Below, piece by piece: positions 9,257 to 18,975 of a stretch of 64,000 nt of DNA; position 1 is the stretch's first letter; the number at the start of each line of letters is the position of its first letter. This DNA is from UBA1275 sp038124025 (GTDB taxonomy: Bacteria > Bacteroidota > Rhodothermia > Balneolales > Balneolaceae). The DNA lies in assembly GCA_038124025.1 (NCBI GenBank), contig JAYPBC010000007.1, positions 1 to 64,000 on the forward strand, read 5' to 3'. A program made the position numbers and the translations under genes. Below the pieces are notes generated by a model. It was not told the DNA's origin and made no database searches. It saw only the letters and a list, made by a program, of their open reading frames with translations.

Positions 9257-9448
9257 GCCGTTGTATTATTATTGGCGCATGACTTGAAAGCTATCAATAA
9301 CGACCAACGAAATAACGCATATATTCATCTAAAAATAAGGGCTACATTTTAGTCTAAAGCATACTATATTTAACGCTTGTAATCAGGGTTAGTACTTACA
9401 AGAATAAAACTATTCTTAGCCCGATAAAACTGAAACATTTTTTTATCC

Positions 9449-10315
9449 ATGAGCGTACTTGTTGGCAAGCAAACTAGATTAATCGTACAAGGTTTTACCG
9501 GAAGTGAAGGAAGCTTTCACGCAGAACAGATGATTGCTTACGGAACACCTGTTGTAGGTGGGGTAACCCCAGGCAAAGGTGGTCAGAAACATCTTAATCT
9601 ACCTGTATTTAATACCGTTAAAGAAGCGGTTGAGTTAGAAGGTGCAAATACTTCGGTCATCTTTGTGCCACCTGCCTTCGCTGCAGACGCAATCTCTGAA
9701 GCTGCTTTTGCTGGAATCAAAGTGATTATCTGCATCACTGAAGGTATTCCAGTCAATGACATGATTATTGCCAAACAAATTGTAAAGAGCCATGGAGCCA
9801 CACTTGTAGGGCCAAATTGTCCCGGTGTTATAACACCAGGTGAAGCTAAAATTGGAATTATGCCAGGTAACATCTTCACCCCAGGGACAGTTGGTGTAAT
9901 CTCCCGATCTGGAACGCTTACTTATGAGGCTGTTGATCAGCTAACCAAAATCGGCTTAGGTCAAAGCACAGCCGTTGGTATAGGGGGAGACCCCGTAATT
10001 GGTACCACGCACTTAGACGCGGTAAAATTATTCCAGGACGATCCAGGAACCGAATCTATCGTACTTATTGGTGAAATTGGCGGGTCAGCTGAAGAAGAAG
10101 CTGCTGCGTACATTAAAAAGCATGTCAATAAACCTGTTGTTGCTTTTATAGCGGGATCCACGGCTCCTCCTGGCCGTCGAATGGGCCACGCTGGCGCCAT
10201 TATTTCAGGAGGGAAAGGAACCGCTCAAGAGAAGAAAAGAGCTTTATCCGAAGCGGGAATTACCGTTGTAGAAAGTCCAGCTGAGATAGGTGCAACTTTA
10301 AAGAGTATTCTTTAA
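9449..10315 (+). CDS. sucD: Succinyl-CoA synthetase alpha subunit
   Basis: With SucC it interconverts succinyl-CoA and succinate in the TCA cycle, making ATP or GTP. The 288 aa are full length. The N-terminal CoA-binding Rossmann domain shows LIVQGFTGSEGSFHAEQM. The ligase domain carries GPNCPGVITPG, the phosphohistidine loop (His247 in RMGHAGAIISGG) and the glycine-rich GEIGGSAEEEAA. sucC is not in the window, so alpha and beta subunits are encoded apart, as in many Bacteroidota. It is a single-gene unit with 192 bases of upstream space and is convergent with glgC. Confidence 0.97.
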   Translation: MSVLVGKQTRLIVQGFTGSEGSFHAEQMIAYGTPVVGGVTPGKGGQKHLNLPVFNTVKEAVELEGANTSVIFVPPAFAADAISEAAFAGIKVIICITEGIPVNDMIIAKQIVKSHGATLVGPNCPGVITPGEAKIGIMPGNIFTPGTVGVISRSGTLTYEAVDQLTKIGLGQSTAVGIGGDPVIGTTHLDAVKLFQDDPGTESIVLIGEIGGSAEEEAAAYIKKHVNKPVVAFIAGSTAPPGRRMGHAGAIISGGKGTAQEKKRALSEAGITVVESPAEIGATLKSIL

Positions 10316-10338
10316 GTACACAGAATGAGACTCACTCA

Positions 10339-11610
10339 TCAGAGGTGAGTTCCATCCGGTATAACCGTACCTTTTTTAACGATCACAATACCTTCGCGTA
10401 CATAATGCAATGGATAATCACCATCTTCTAGATGGTCCCCTCCAACGATTCGCACATCGTTTCCTATGCTCACATTCATATCAATGATGCAATTACTAAT
10501 AAAGCACCGTTGACCTATACCCATAGCTGGTTCATTGGGTGCAGCAGCATCAATAACGTCTTGACTTTGAAAGGCATCATGTCCCATAATAATGGAATTT
10601 TCAATGGTAGTACCTTTGGCAATACGCGAGCGAATTCCTATGACCGATCGAACAATGCGGCTGGCCTCAATGATACATCCTTCCGCCATCAAACAATTTT
10701 CCATAGTAGTACCCATTATTTTTGATGCAGGCAACAATCTAGCACGCGTGTAAATATACGCATCATTATCATACAAATTGAACTCAGGAACCGTGTCCGC
10801 TAGTGATAAATTGGCCTCGAAAAACGAACGAATCGTACCGATATCGGTCCAATATTTACCAAACTCAAAGCTACATACTCTCATTCCCTCATGTAACGTC
10901 TTTGGAATGATTTCTTTTCCAAAATCGGTAGCATCAGGGTTTTCATTAAATAAGCGTATCAGGGTTTTTCTGTTAAAGATATAGATACCCATGGAGGCCA
11001 GGTAGTTCTTACCTTGACTTTGATACGGCTCGGGAACCTCAGACTTCCATTTGTCTAATTCCTCAAGTGCAGGCTTTTCTACAAAAGAGTCTATGAAACC
11101 CTTAGAATTGGTTTTCATGATTCCAAATCCGGTGGCATCACGATTAACTACAGGGATTGTTGCTACGGTTAAATCGGCCTGCTGTTTTACATGGAGCTCG
11201 AGCATTTCACTATAATCCATCTGATATAGCTGATCACCGGATAAGATAAGCACATATTCATAACTGTGATTCTCCATGTGATGAATAGACTGCCTAACTG
11301 CATCTGCTGTCCCCTGAAACCAATCGGTATTTTGAGCAGTTTGCTCTGCAGCTAGTATATCTACAAAGCCATTACTAAATACATCAAAATTGTAGGTATT
11401 TTTAATGTGCCTATTCAGTGAAGCAGAATTAAATTGTGTTAGCACATAGATTCGTTTAACTCCGGAGTTTAAACAATTTGAAATAGGGATGTCTACTAAC
11501 CGGTACTTACCACCCACAGGTACAGCTGGTTTTGATCTATGATCGGTTAATGGAAATAATCTTGTTCCTCTACCACCGCCAAGTATGATGGCCATCACTG
11601 AATTATTCAT
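10339..11610 (-). CDS. glgC: Glucose-1-phosphate adenylyltransferase
   Basis: Makes ADP-glucose from ATP and glucose-1-phosphate, the committed step of bacterial glycogen synthesis. The 423 aa contain the nucleotide-binding GGGRGTRLFPLT...KPAVPVGGKYRLVDIP, the GTADAVRQ loop, the sugar-binding VEKP and FGKEIIP motifs, and a C-terminal left-handed beta-helix of hexapeptide-like repeats, which in characterised enzymes serves allosteric control. It lies downstream of glgA with 181 bases between them. Its stop sits inside a 6-bp inverted repeat (10330-10350) that might terminate transcription, though there is no T-run. Confidence 0.96.
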   Translation of the reverse strand: MNNSVMAIILGGGRGTRLFPLTDHRSKPAVPVGGKYRLVDIPISNCLNSGVKRIYVLTQFNSASLNRHIKNTYNFDVFSNGFVDILAAEQTAQNTDWFQGTADAVRQSIHHMENHSYEYVLILSGDQLYQMDYSEMLELHVKQQADLTVATIPVVNRDATGFGIMKTNSKGFIDSFVEKPALEELDKWKSEVPEPYQSQGKNYLASMGIYIFNRKTLIRLFNENPDATDFGKEIIPKTLHEGMRVCSFEFGKYWTDIGTIRSFFEANLSLADTVPEFNLYDNDAYIYTRARLLPASKIMGTTMENCLMAEGCIIEASRIVRSVIGIRSRIAKGTTIENSIIMGHDAFQSQDVIDAAAPNEPAMGIGQRCFISNCIIDMNVSIGNDVRIVGGDHLEDGDYPLHYVREGIVIVKKGTVIPDGTHL

Positions 11611-11791
11611 GAATTACCTTTTTTGTTGAGTAGACTATTGTTGAAGAAATGCAAACGAACATTTAAACATGTTGATTCTATTTTGGATTAATATATCACT
11701 TTTATTCAAGTTCGACTCAAGTCGTAACAAAAACATATTATTACCATTCTTCTTCAAAGAAAGCATTACCTATACCAAGTTCCAAATAGGA

Positions 11792-13113
11792 TCAGTTTCT
11801 ATAGCTTTGCAATTCTAGATACAATTCGTTGTATTCTTTGGCAACCTTCTGCCAAGAATGATCCTGCAGCATTATTCGCTCACGTAAGGAGTGCATAGCG
11901 TCTTGATCAGCATACAAATCACACGCTCGTAATACAGCCTGTTCTAGTGCCTCATAGCTAAATGAATCAAATTGTATACCAAGTCCGTTTGTGTTAGCAA
12001 TATCTGGTACTGAATCCTTCAATCCCCCTACCGATCGTACTACCGGAATCGTACCATATCGCATAGCATAGAGTTGATTGAGACCGCATGGCTCCACGCG
12101 AGATGGCATAATCATAAAATCTGCGCCGGCATACATTCGACGTGCCAGGGTCTCGTTATAGGCGAGTTTAGCATTAAAATAACCTACATATTCCTTATCG
12201 AATTCACGGAACTCCGCTTCTAATCGAGGATCACCCGTTCCTAATAAAATAAAATTAAGTTCTTTGTCTTGCTCACGAAGCCCTCGGATTACTGAGGCTA
12301 ATAAATCGGCCCCTTTTTGATCTACCAACCGTCCGATGAATGCAAATAATGGCCTATCTGGATCCAATTCATATTCTCGACATAAGGCGTGCTTATGGTA
12401 TGACTTACCCTCCGTAACATCTAAACAGTTGGGACGCTCTTTGGATGAAGCTTTTTTAGTAGAGCCTTTATAGGTATAGTGCTGATCCAAATAAGTGTCC
12501 GTTGCAGGATTCCACACCTCCGGATCTATTCCATTCAACATGCCTACAGATTTTCCAGATTCTATGTTGAATAAATATTCTAGTCCATTGCTGCTTACCC
12601 GTAATTCTTCCATATAGCTTGGAGATACCGTGCTAATTTTCCAAGCACACTTCAGCCCACAAGCCAGTGGATTTAATTCTCCTGCCCACTCTAATAAACC
12701 AGCATTGAAACCGTCAAACTCAGGTAGTAAGAATCGTTTTCCCAAATCTTGATTGCCATGATACTCCGCATTGTGCACAGTAATGATGGAGGGAGTACTA
12801 GATAGACCTTTGAATGCCGTGCATTGCTGTGCCATAAAGGGTATCAAAGCCGTGTGATGATCATGGCAGTGAAGCACATCTGGCTGCAGATCCCAACGAA
12901 TTAAGGTATCCAACACGGCAATTTGAACTGCCAAAAATCGCTCGAACTCATCCCAATACCCATGTCCTGATGTTGGATCTAAATAAATACCGGGCCTGTC
13001 TGTGTATGCTGGTATATCAAAGGTGTAAAGACTAAATCCTAAGGGTTCCTTAATCTCATATACATTATAGGACAGCTCATTAGCGCCCATATGACAAGTA
13101 GCGGTATCGATGA
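11792..13113 (-). CDS. glgA: Glycogen synthase, 5' end lost in assembly gap
   Basis: Transfers glucose from ADP-glucose to growing glycogen (GT5, GT-B fold). An ATG at 13090 gives 432 aa, but the frame stays open upstream to the gap edge (IDTATCH precedes that Met), and the N-terminal KTGGL motif that binds ADP-glucose is absent. Roughly 90 residues are therefore missing into the run of N; the gene is not naturally truncated. What is present matches GlgA: YDRP-like DIPAYTDRPGIYLD, HCHDHHTALIPF, STVSPSY, NGIDPEVWNP, FIGRLVDQKG and SRVEPCGLNQLYAMRYGTIP. It is followed by glgC. Confidence 0.93.
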
Positions 13114-13213
13114 NNNNNNNNNNNNNNNNNNNNNNNNNNNNNNNNNNNNNNNNNNNNNNNNNNNNNNNNNNNNNNNNNNNNNNNNNNNNNNNNNNNNNNN
13201 NNNNNNNNNNNNN
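13114..13213. other. Assembly gap (100 N)
   Basis: Exactly 100 N, the usual placeholder for a scaffold gap of unknown size. It removes the start of glgA on one side, the start of the ABC ATPase on the other, and the shared promoter region of these divergent genes. Missing coding sequence alone is about 90 codons of glgA and perhaps 45-60 codons of the ATPase, so the real gap is clearly longer than 100 bases. Confidence 0.97.
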
Positions 13214-13952
13214 TGGGTTTATATCAATCTTAGGTGAACCGGTTAGTCCTAAAAGTCAAGAACAGATTGGCTACCTACCCGAAGAGCGAGGGTTATACAA
13301 AAAAATGAAGGTGTTTGACCAACTCATGTATTTAGCCCAACTCAAAGGATTAAACTATACGGATGCAAAAAAAGCTATTGATTTTTGGTTAGATCGTTTT
13401 GAGGCCAGTACTTGGAAAAAGAAAGAAGTTTCGGAACTCTCTAAGGGCATGTCTCAAAAAATTCAATTTATTGCCACCGTTGCGCATGACCCGGAAATCT
13501 ACATATTTGATGAACCATTCAGCGGTCTAGACCCAATTAACTCTGAAATGCTTAAACAGGTTATATTAGAAGAAAAGAAGCGTGGGAAAACTATTTTGTT
13601 TTCCACCCACAGAATGGAACAGGTGGAGCAAATGTGTGATGACATTTGTCTCTTTAATCAAGGTAAAGTGGTATTAGAAGGTAATTTACAATCCATAAAA
13701 CAGAGTTTTGGAAAGAATACCGTACTCTTAGATTTTATAGGTGATTCAGCCTTCTTAAATGAATTAGAGAACGTTCGAATCAATAACCGCTCTGCAAATT
13801 TTGCTGAAATACGTTTGTTAGAGAATTCAACTCCTCAGGCTATACTAGAAATAGCGATGAACCATGCAGCGATACAGCGATTTGAGGTTGTTCAGCCTAG
13901 CCTTCAGGATATTTTTATTAGCACCATCAATGATACTAAAGTCGCAACGTAA
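13214..13952 (+). CDS. ABC transporter ATP-binding protein (NatA-like), 5' partial
   Basis: The nucleotide-binding subunit of an ABC-2 exporter. The Walker A region is lost in the assembly gap; the visible part starts just after it (GFISILGEPV). Present are the Q-loop region (IGYLPEERGLYKKMKV), the signature ELSKGMSQKIQF (Ser-Lys-Gly-Met in place of the common SGGQ, typical of the NatA/YhaQ subfamily), Walker B IYIFDEPFSGLDP, the switch His in FSTHRMEQ, and a C-terminal accessory domain of about 80 residues. The permease follows 48 bases downstream. Substrate is not predictable; NatAB homologues export sodium ions or antimicrobial peptides. Confidence 0.88.
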
Positions 13953-14000
13953 TCAACAAATTAGCCCAAATAACTCCTATTAAAACATAATTGATCGAAC

Positions 14001-15332
14001 ATGGTAAATTATTCGAAAATCTGGCTCATTATTCAGCGAGAATACAAAACGAGAGTACAAACTAAATCATTTTTGTTATCTACCTTTCTTACTCCACTAC
14101 TGATACTTGGCTTCATGGGCTTTATGGTTTTTATGACCGTATCTGATAATGAGGCTCCAAAACAGGTTATTGTAATTGACGAAACCGGACGAATGCTTGA
14201 TCCGCTAATCCAGCTCAATGCTACCAGATATCAATCCATCACTGCCGATCAGACAATTGACCAAATACGTGAATTAGTTATGGAGAATGAACTTGATGGA
14301 TATGTATTATTTGAACGAACTTTTTTAAGTGATGGCACCCCAGCAAGTTTTGTTCATAATGGCTCTGGCGGTGTCACTTTTTTCGAGTCTATTCGTTCCG
14401 ATGTCAGAGACGTTACTCGTCAAATACGACTAAAAGACAATGATGTCTCAGAATCTGTAATTGCTATATTCGAGGAACGACCTACGGTAGAAAATAGACG
14501 TTTAAATGAGCAAGGCGTTGATGAACAGAGTAACGCTATTATAAGTAGTTTTGGTGGGATTCTGATTGGTATATTAATATTTATTGGCTTATTTGGCTAT
14601 GGGGCTGTATTAATGCGCAGCGTTATCGAAGAAAAAACATCACGAATCGTAGAAATAATAACATCCTCCGTTAAACCCATTGAGTTGATGTTAGGTAAGT
14701 TGCTTGGCGTATGTTTGGTTGCACTAACTCAATTCAGTTTATGGATTGCTACCTATGCAGGAGTATCTATTCTTGCAGCACCTGTCGCTCAATTCTTTAT
14801 TAATCAACGAATGGGGGATCTTCAAAATACGTTAACTGCAGTTGATTCATCCGGCACAGCAACTACTGCATCAGCGGATATCGATCTAAGTTTTTTGGAG
14901 CAATTTAGCATTGACCCAGTATTCATACTCTATTTTTTCGTGTTTTTTGTGCTTGGTTTCTTAATGTACAGTTCTATTTTTGCTGCCATTGGTGCTGCGG
15001 TAGACTCTGAGCAAGACTCACAACAATTCATGACGCCTGTGATGCTCCCCATATTATTAGGATATATGCTTAATTTTAGAATTGCTGAAGCTCCAGATTC
15101 TACCTTAGCAATAGTGGCTTCGTTGTTTCCCCTGACCTCACCCATTAACATGGTTACCAGAATGCTGGTTTCTAATGTATCATTCTGGGAAGTAACCCTT
15201 TCTATTGTTCTATTGATTCTAAGTTTGATTGGCATGCTATTATTAGCGGCACGAATCTACAGAACCGGCATTCTCATGTATGGAAAGAAACCAAGCTTCA
15301 AAGAGTTATTTAAATGGCTTAAACAAGCCTAA
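14001..15332 (+). CDS. ABC-2 type permease (NatB/YhaP-like)
   Basis: The membrane subunit paired with the upstream ATPase, 443 aa. It has the usual NatB plan: one N-terminal membrane segment (about residues 25-46), a large extracytoplasmic loop (about 50-170, containing VIVIDETGRMLDP), then a cluster of five or so hydrophobic helices from about residue 180 to 430. EEKTSRIVEIITSSVKPIELMLGKLLGV is the conserved coupling region after the second helix. Position right after the ATPase supports a two-gene exporter. Sodium extrusion is a possibility in a marine organism but is not shown by sequence. Confidence 0.88.
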   Translation: MVNYSKIWLIIQREYKTRVQTKSFLLSTFLTPLLILGFMGFMVFMTVSDNEAPKQVIVIDETGRMLDPLIQLNATRYQSITADQTIDQIRELVMENELDGYVLFERTFLSDGTPASFVHNGSGGVTFFESIRSDVRDVTRQIRLKDNDVSESVIAIFEERPTVENRRLNEQGVDEQSNAIISSFGGILIGILIFIGLFGYGAVLMRSVIEEKTSRIVEIITSSVKPIELMLGKLLGVCLVALTQFSLWIATYAGVSILAAPVAQFFINQRMGDLQNTLTAVDSSGTATTASADIDLSFLEQFSIDPVFILYFFVFFVLGFLMYSSIFAAIGAAVDSEQDSQQFMTPVMLPILLGYMLNFRIAEAPDSTLAIVASLFPLTSPINMVTRMLVSNVSFWEVTLSIVLLILSLIGMLLLAARIYRTGILMYGKKPSFKELFKWLKQA

Positions 15333-15394
15333 ATCAACTCCTCATCATTTAGAAAGAGTAAGCATATATCATGTTACATCTTAGTTAGACACTT

Positions 15395-16183
15395 TTACTC
15401 ACCTTTTTGAGCTCGGTGATGTGCAAATAAGGCTTTTAATTCTGGATGAAGTTGTGGATTGGTGGAATAACCATTTCCAGAATGAATGGTTTCTACACCA
15501 TAGACATCGCTAAATACACCCCCTGCTTCTTTTACCACAGGTAGCAAGGCTGCAGCATCCCATAAATTAAGTACAGGGTCAAACATAATATCCGCTCTCC
15601 CAATAGCCACCATCATATGACCGTAGGCATCTCCCCATGTTCTATGAAGTTTTGTTTTGGCCATCAAATCCTGGAATTCTTCTTCCTTACCAACATCTTG
15701 AAACCTTTTGATTTCAGTCACTAACAATGTAGCATCTTGCATGTCGGATGTTTCACGCACCTTACAAGGTTTCCCGTTAAAATAAGCCCCTAAGCCTTTA
15801 CCAGCTACACAACATTCATCCAAAGCAGGAGCATTGATAACTCCAACCATCGGTTCTTTTTCAATCATGATACCAATTAAGGTTGTATAAAAGGGAACTC
15901 CATGGATGAAGGATTTGGTCCCATCAATAGGGTCCAGGACCCATTGAATGGATGCATCTGGACGTATCACTCCATACTCTTCACCGATAATACCATGATC
16001 TGGAAACCTTTTTTCAATTTCCTCTCTTATCACCATCTCGGTCTCACGATCTGCAATAGTAACAGGTGAATCATCCTCTTTTGAAATGACTTCCACCTCT
16101 TGTTTAAAATAGTTAAGAGTATGGGCACCTCCAATTTTGGCAATTTCTTCAGCTGCATGGACCAAAGTTTTAAGATCTGTCAT
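15395..16183 (-). CDS. hisN: Histidinol-phosphatase, inositol monophosphatase family
   Basis: Most likely hydrolyses histidinol phosphate in histidine biosynthesis. The 262 aa fold as an inositol-monophosphatase with its metal site: Glu68-Glu69 in GEEYG, Asp84-Pro-Ile-Asp87-Gly-Thr (DPIDGTKSF) and the late Asp in NLWDAAALLPVVKEAGG. The sequence KSFIHGVPFYTTLIG after the DPIDGT motif is characteristic of the HisN branch rather than SuhB or CysQ. Another phosphomonoester substrate cannot be excluded. It stands alone, convergent with the ABC exporter; hisI occurs in this window at 43731, so his genes are scattered. Confidence 0.87.
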   Translation of the reverse strand: MTDLKTLVHAAEEIAKIGGAHTLNYFKQEVEVISKEDDSPVTIADRETEMVIREEIEKRFPDHGIIGEEYGVIRPDASIQWVLDPIDGTKSFIHGVPFYTTLIGIMIEKEPMVGVINAPALDECCVAGKGLGAYFNGKPCKVRETSDMQDATLLVTEIKRFQDVGKEEEFQDLMAKTKLHRTWGDAYGHMMVAIGRADIMFDPVLNLWDAAALLPVVKEAGGVFSDVYGVETIHSGNGYSTNPQLHPELKALFAHHRAQKGE

Positions 16184-16538
16184 TGTACTAAGTATTGTTT
16201 ATATATTGAGTGTTAGTTTGGTATGATTGAATATTCTTTTACGCATGGAATGTATTCATTCAGTACCTTTCGCGATAGGACAAAACGCCATTGAGCTTTC
16301 GATAATGATACTGCAAATTTAAGTGGAATGGAACGTTCATTTTTATCCAATTGTAATTCCCAAGGCATTCATTTTAGTGCTGTTATCACCAAAGTCCTGC
16401 CAAAAGACAGGATCAATTAATCTCTATTTTTTATTTGTACGAAGTGTTTCACTCCTAACATTTTTTGGCTAAAATGCTACCATAACATCGATTCCTAAAA
16501 GTACCTTTTATAATTCTCACTTAGCTGATTCCTATTAA
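16184..16538. other. Intergenic region between divergent hisN and argD
   Basis: A 355-base region with no reading frame I trust. It must carry the promoters of both flanking genes, but I see no convincing boxes. A short inverted repeat (TCCTG at 16395-16399, CAGGA at 16408-16412) precedes a T-rich stretch on the argD side and could be an attenuator or chance. A half parS-like TGTTTCAC occurs at 16445-16452. Confidence 0.45.
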
Positions 16539-17774
16539 TTGCTAGATTCAGACCTCATACAACCTAACTACAAAGCCGATTCTACATCAACGGCTCAATC
16601 AAACCTTGCGCAAGAACTAGAGCATAAGTACCACATACAAGTCTATAATCGTTTTCCGATTACGATTACCCGTGGGCAAGGTGCCAAAGTGTGGGATAGT
16701 GAAGGAAACGAGTATATTGATTTGTTGGCGGGTATCGCGGTCAATAATGTTGGGCATGCTCATCCAAGAGTGGTAAAGGCAGTACAAAATGCAGCGATTT
16801 CTCCTCTACACTTTTCTAATTTCTATTATTCAGAACCTCAGTCATTGCTGGCTAAAAAACTGAGCGAACTCACCGGATTAGATCGTGTTTTCTTTTGTAG
16901 CTCTGGAGCAGAGGCCATGGAAAGCTGTCTTAAACTGGCAAGAAAGTGGGGGCACATGCAAGGGAAAAAAGGCTCTATACTCTCATTAAGCAACGGCTTT
17001 CACGGTAGAACCTTGAGTACTTTAACGATGAGCTCCCTCAAATATCAGCAGGGGTATGCTCCTCTTCCAGCTGGTTTTAACCAAGCCAGTTTTAACCAAA
17101 TTGAAGAGGTAATTGAACAAACAAGTGAAGATACTATCGCAATTGTATTGGAATTAATACAAGGTAATAGCGGCGTTCACCCAGCGGAGTACAACTTCAT
17201 GCAGGCATTGAATCAACTATGCAAAGAACGTAATATTTTACTCATAATTGATGAGGTGCAAACGGGCGTTGGACGAACGGGTAAAATGTGGGCATATGAA
17301 CACTTTGACGTACAACCAGATTTGATAGCTACAGCCAAAGCACTAGCGGGAGGTATACCTATCGGGGCAATGATTAGCAGTGAAAAGGTGGCGAAGGCTT
17401 TCGGATTTGGTGATCATGGTACCACTTTCGGTGGGAATCCTTTTTCTTGTTCCGTTGCTTTGGAAGTCTTGGCAATTATTGAAGATGAAGACCTAATAAA
17501 TAGGGCTAGTGAAAATGGGCTCTATTTTATGTCAACACTAAAAAACTTAGCAAATAAATACTCGTGCATTACTGAGGTACGTGGAATGGGCCTAATGATT
17601 GGAGTGGAATTCAATCAACCAACCCGACCTATTGTAGATATATGGGCTAAATTAGGGGTTCTCAGTAATGCTGCAGGGGGTAATGCCATTCGAATTGTAC
17701 CTCCTTTAACGATATCTAAAGAATTAATTGATCGCTCGGTACAAACATTAGAATTGTTAGTTAAGGAACTATAA
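16539..17774 (+). CDS. argD: Acetylornithine aminotransferase-type class III transaminase
   Basis: A PLP enzyme that most likely converts N-acetylglutamate semialdehyde to N-acetylornithine in arginine biosynthesis; the close relatives RocD and succinyl-ornithine transaminase cannot be fully excluded. The 411 aa contain FCSSGAEAMESCLKLARKWG, GFHGRTLSTLTMSS, LIIDEVQTGVGRTGKMWAYEHF and the PLP lysine in ATAKALAGGIPIGA, followed by HGTTFGGNPFSC. The start is TTG: an in-frame TAA lies immediately before it and there is no Met before residue 120, well inside the fold. No other arg gene is nearby. Confidence 0.85.
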   Translation: MLDSDLIQPNYKADSTSTAQSNLAQELEHKYHIQVYNRFPITITRGQGAKVWDSEGNEYIDLLAGIAVNNVGHAHPRVVKAVQNAAISPLHFSNFYYSEPQSLLAKKLSELTGLDRVFFCSSGAEAMESCLKLARKWGHMQGKKGSILSLSNGFHGRTLSTLTMSSLKYQQGYAPLPAGFNQASFNQIEEVIEQTSEDTIAIVLELIQGNSGVHPAEYNFMQALNQLCKERNILLIIDEVQTGVGRTGKMWAYEHFDVQPDLIATAKALAGGIPIGAMISSEKVAKAFGFGDHGTTFGGNPFSCSVALEVLAIIEDEDLINRASENGLYFMSTLKNLANKYSCITEVRGMGLMIGVEFNQPTRPIVDIWAKLGVLSNAAGGNAIRIVPPLTISKELIDRSVQTLELLVKEL

Positions 17775-17819
17775 TTCACCGTTATCTTGGCAGACATCAA
17801 CCCGGATATCATAATTGTA

Positions 17820-18854
17820 TTAACCATGAAAATAACCTTTGGTAACCTCTATCAGTCTATCTACATCTGATTCTTCTATTTGAAAATGAAAGGTGGCACG
17901 AACGGTTGACGGGCCGAAAGGGACCATTTTTATACCCTGTTGTCCATAACTTTCTATCACCTCTAGGGCGCTTCGCTTACCCGTATTAAACAGTACAATA
18001 TTTGTTTGGACGCTGTCTAAATCAATCGTCAAAGAGTCTGTTTCATGGACCGCTTGAGCAAAGGCTTTGGCATGTTCATGATCTCTTGTCAACTTAGGCC
18101 AGTGATGCTCGACCGCGTAGTCAGCAGCGGCGGTTAAAAGACCTATTTGCCTCATCCCTCCTCCCCACATCTTTCGAAATCTCCTGGCTTTAGCAATATG
18201 TTTACTGGTTGAGAGCAGCATGGACCCAACTGGCGCTCCAAGACCTTTACTAAAACAAATCGAAAGCGAGTCAGCTAATTGCCCTATTTGTTCCGCTTTT
18301 TGCTCTGTAGCCACAAGCGCATTCCAAATACGTGCCCCGTCGATGTGAAGGTAAAGATTATGACGTTCGCACTCTTGCTTTATGGCATTGAGCTCATCCA
18401 ATGTATAGACCGTACCACCTCCTTTATTCGTACTATGTTCAATGCATACAAGCTTAGTCTCAGGCTCCCAATCGTGTGCTCCTCTAACAGCAGGAGCTAT
18501 TTGTTCAGCGCGCAACTTTCCTGAGTTTCCAACTAGAGGAAAAAGCTGTACCGATGATAAAGATGACGCTCCACCGGTTTCGTATTGAAGTATATGCCCT
18601 TTATGATCTATTAATACTTCATTGGAAGGCTCTGTTAGCACTTTTAAAGCCAGCTGATTACTCATAGTTCCACTAGGGACAAATAGCCCAGCTTGCATGC
18701 CAAAAAGGGCTGCCATTTTTTCTTGAAATATATTCGTACACTCATCCTCACCAAATACATCATCCCCTACCTCTGCCTCCAAGATAACTTGTTTCATCTG
18801 CTGAGTTGGCTTAGTTACGGTATCACTTCGTAAATCTATTACTTTCATGGGCAA
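17820..18854 (-). CDS. ltaE: Low-specificity L-threonine aldolase
   Basis: A PLP enzyme cleaving L-threonine or allo-threonine to glycine and acetaldehyde, a glycine source. The 344 aa show the family N-terminus IDLRSDTVTKPT, GDDVFGEDECTN, FVPSGTMSNQLAL, IEHSTNKGGGTVY, LHIDGARIWNA and the PLP lysine in SICFSKGLGAPVGS. Two Met codons at the start (residues 1 and 3) are both possible; MKVIDLRSDT at 18848 is the tighter fit. It stands alone, convergent with argD and divergent from the lycopene cyclase gene. Confidence 0.93.
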   Translation of the reverse strand: MPMKVIDLRSDTVTKPTQQMKQVILEAEVGDDVFGEDECTNIFQEKMAALFGMQAGLFVPSGTMSNQLALKVLTEPSNEVLIDHKGHILQYETGGASSLSSVQLFPLVGNSGKLRAEQIAPAVRGAHDWEPETKLVCIEHSTNKGGGTVYTLDELNAIKQECERHNLYLHIDGARIWNALVATEQKAEQIGQLADSLSICFSKGLGAPVGSMLLSTSKHIAKARRFRKMWGGGMRQIGLLTAAADYAVEHHWPKLTRDHEHAKAFAQAVHETDSLTIDLDSVQTNIVLFNTGKRSALEVIESYGQQGIKMVPFGPSTVRATFHFQIEESDVDRLIEVTKGYFHG

Positions 18855-18975
18855 TATTAATGAACGATATTATTTTGTTTTTCTTTTGTAGTTTATGGAT
18901 AATGTTTGTAGTACTAAACCTAATAAATTAGTTCGGTTGGTTAACCATAGTCCTCTAGGAGTATACTAGCTATTT

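Noticed and set aside
10330..10350. Inverted repeat ACTCAC/GTGAGT as terminator between sucD and glgC
   Set aside because: Six-base stem with no T-run and overlapping the glgC stop; too weak to call.
13088..13113. ATG at 13090 as the true start of glgA, and ATG at 13110 as start of the ABC ATPase
   Set aside because: Both lie at the edge of the N gap. glgA lacks its N-terminal motif, and the second reading translates through N.
16445..16460. parS-like TGTTTCAC half-site
   Set aside because: Only the left half matches; the palindromic centre is broken and it is 37 kb from parB.
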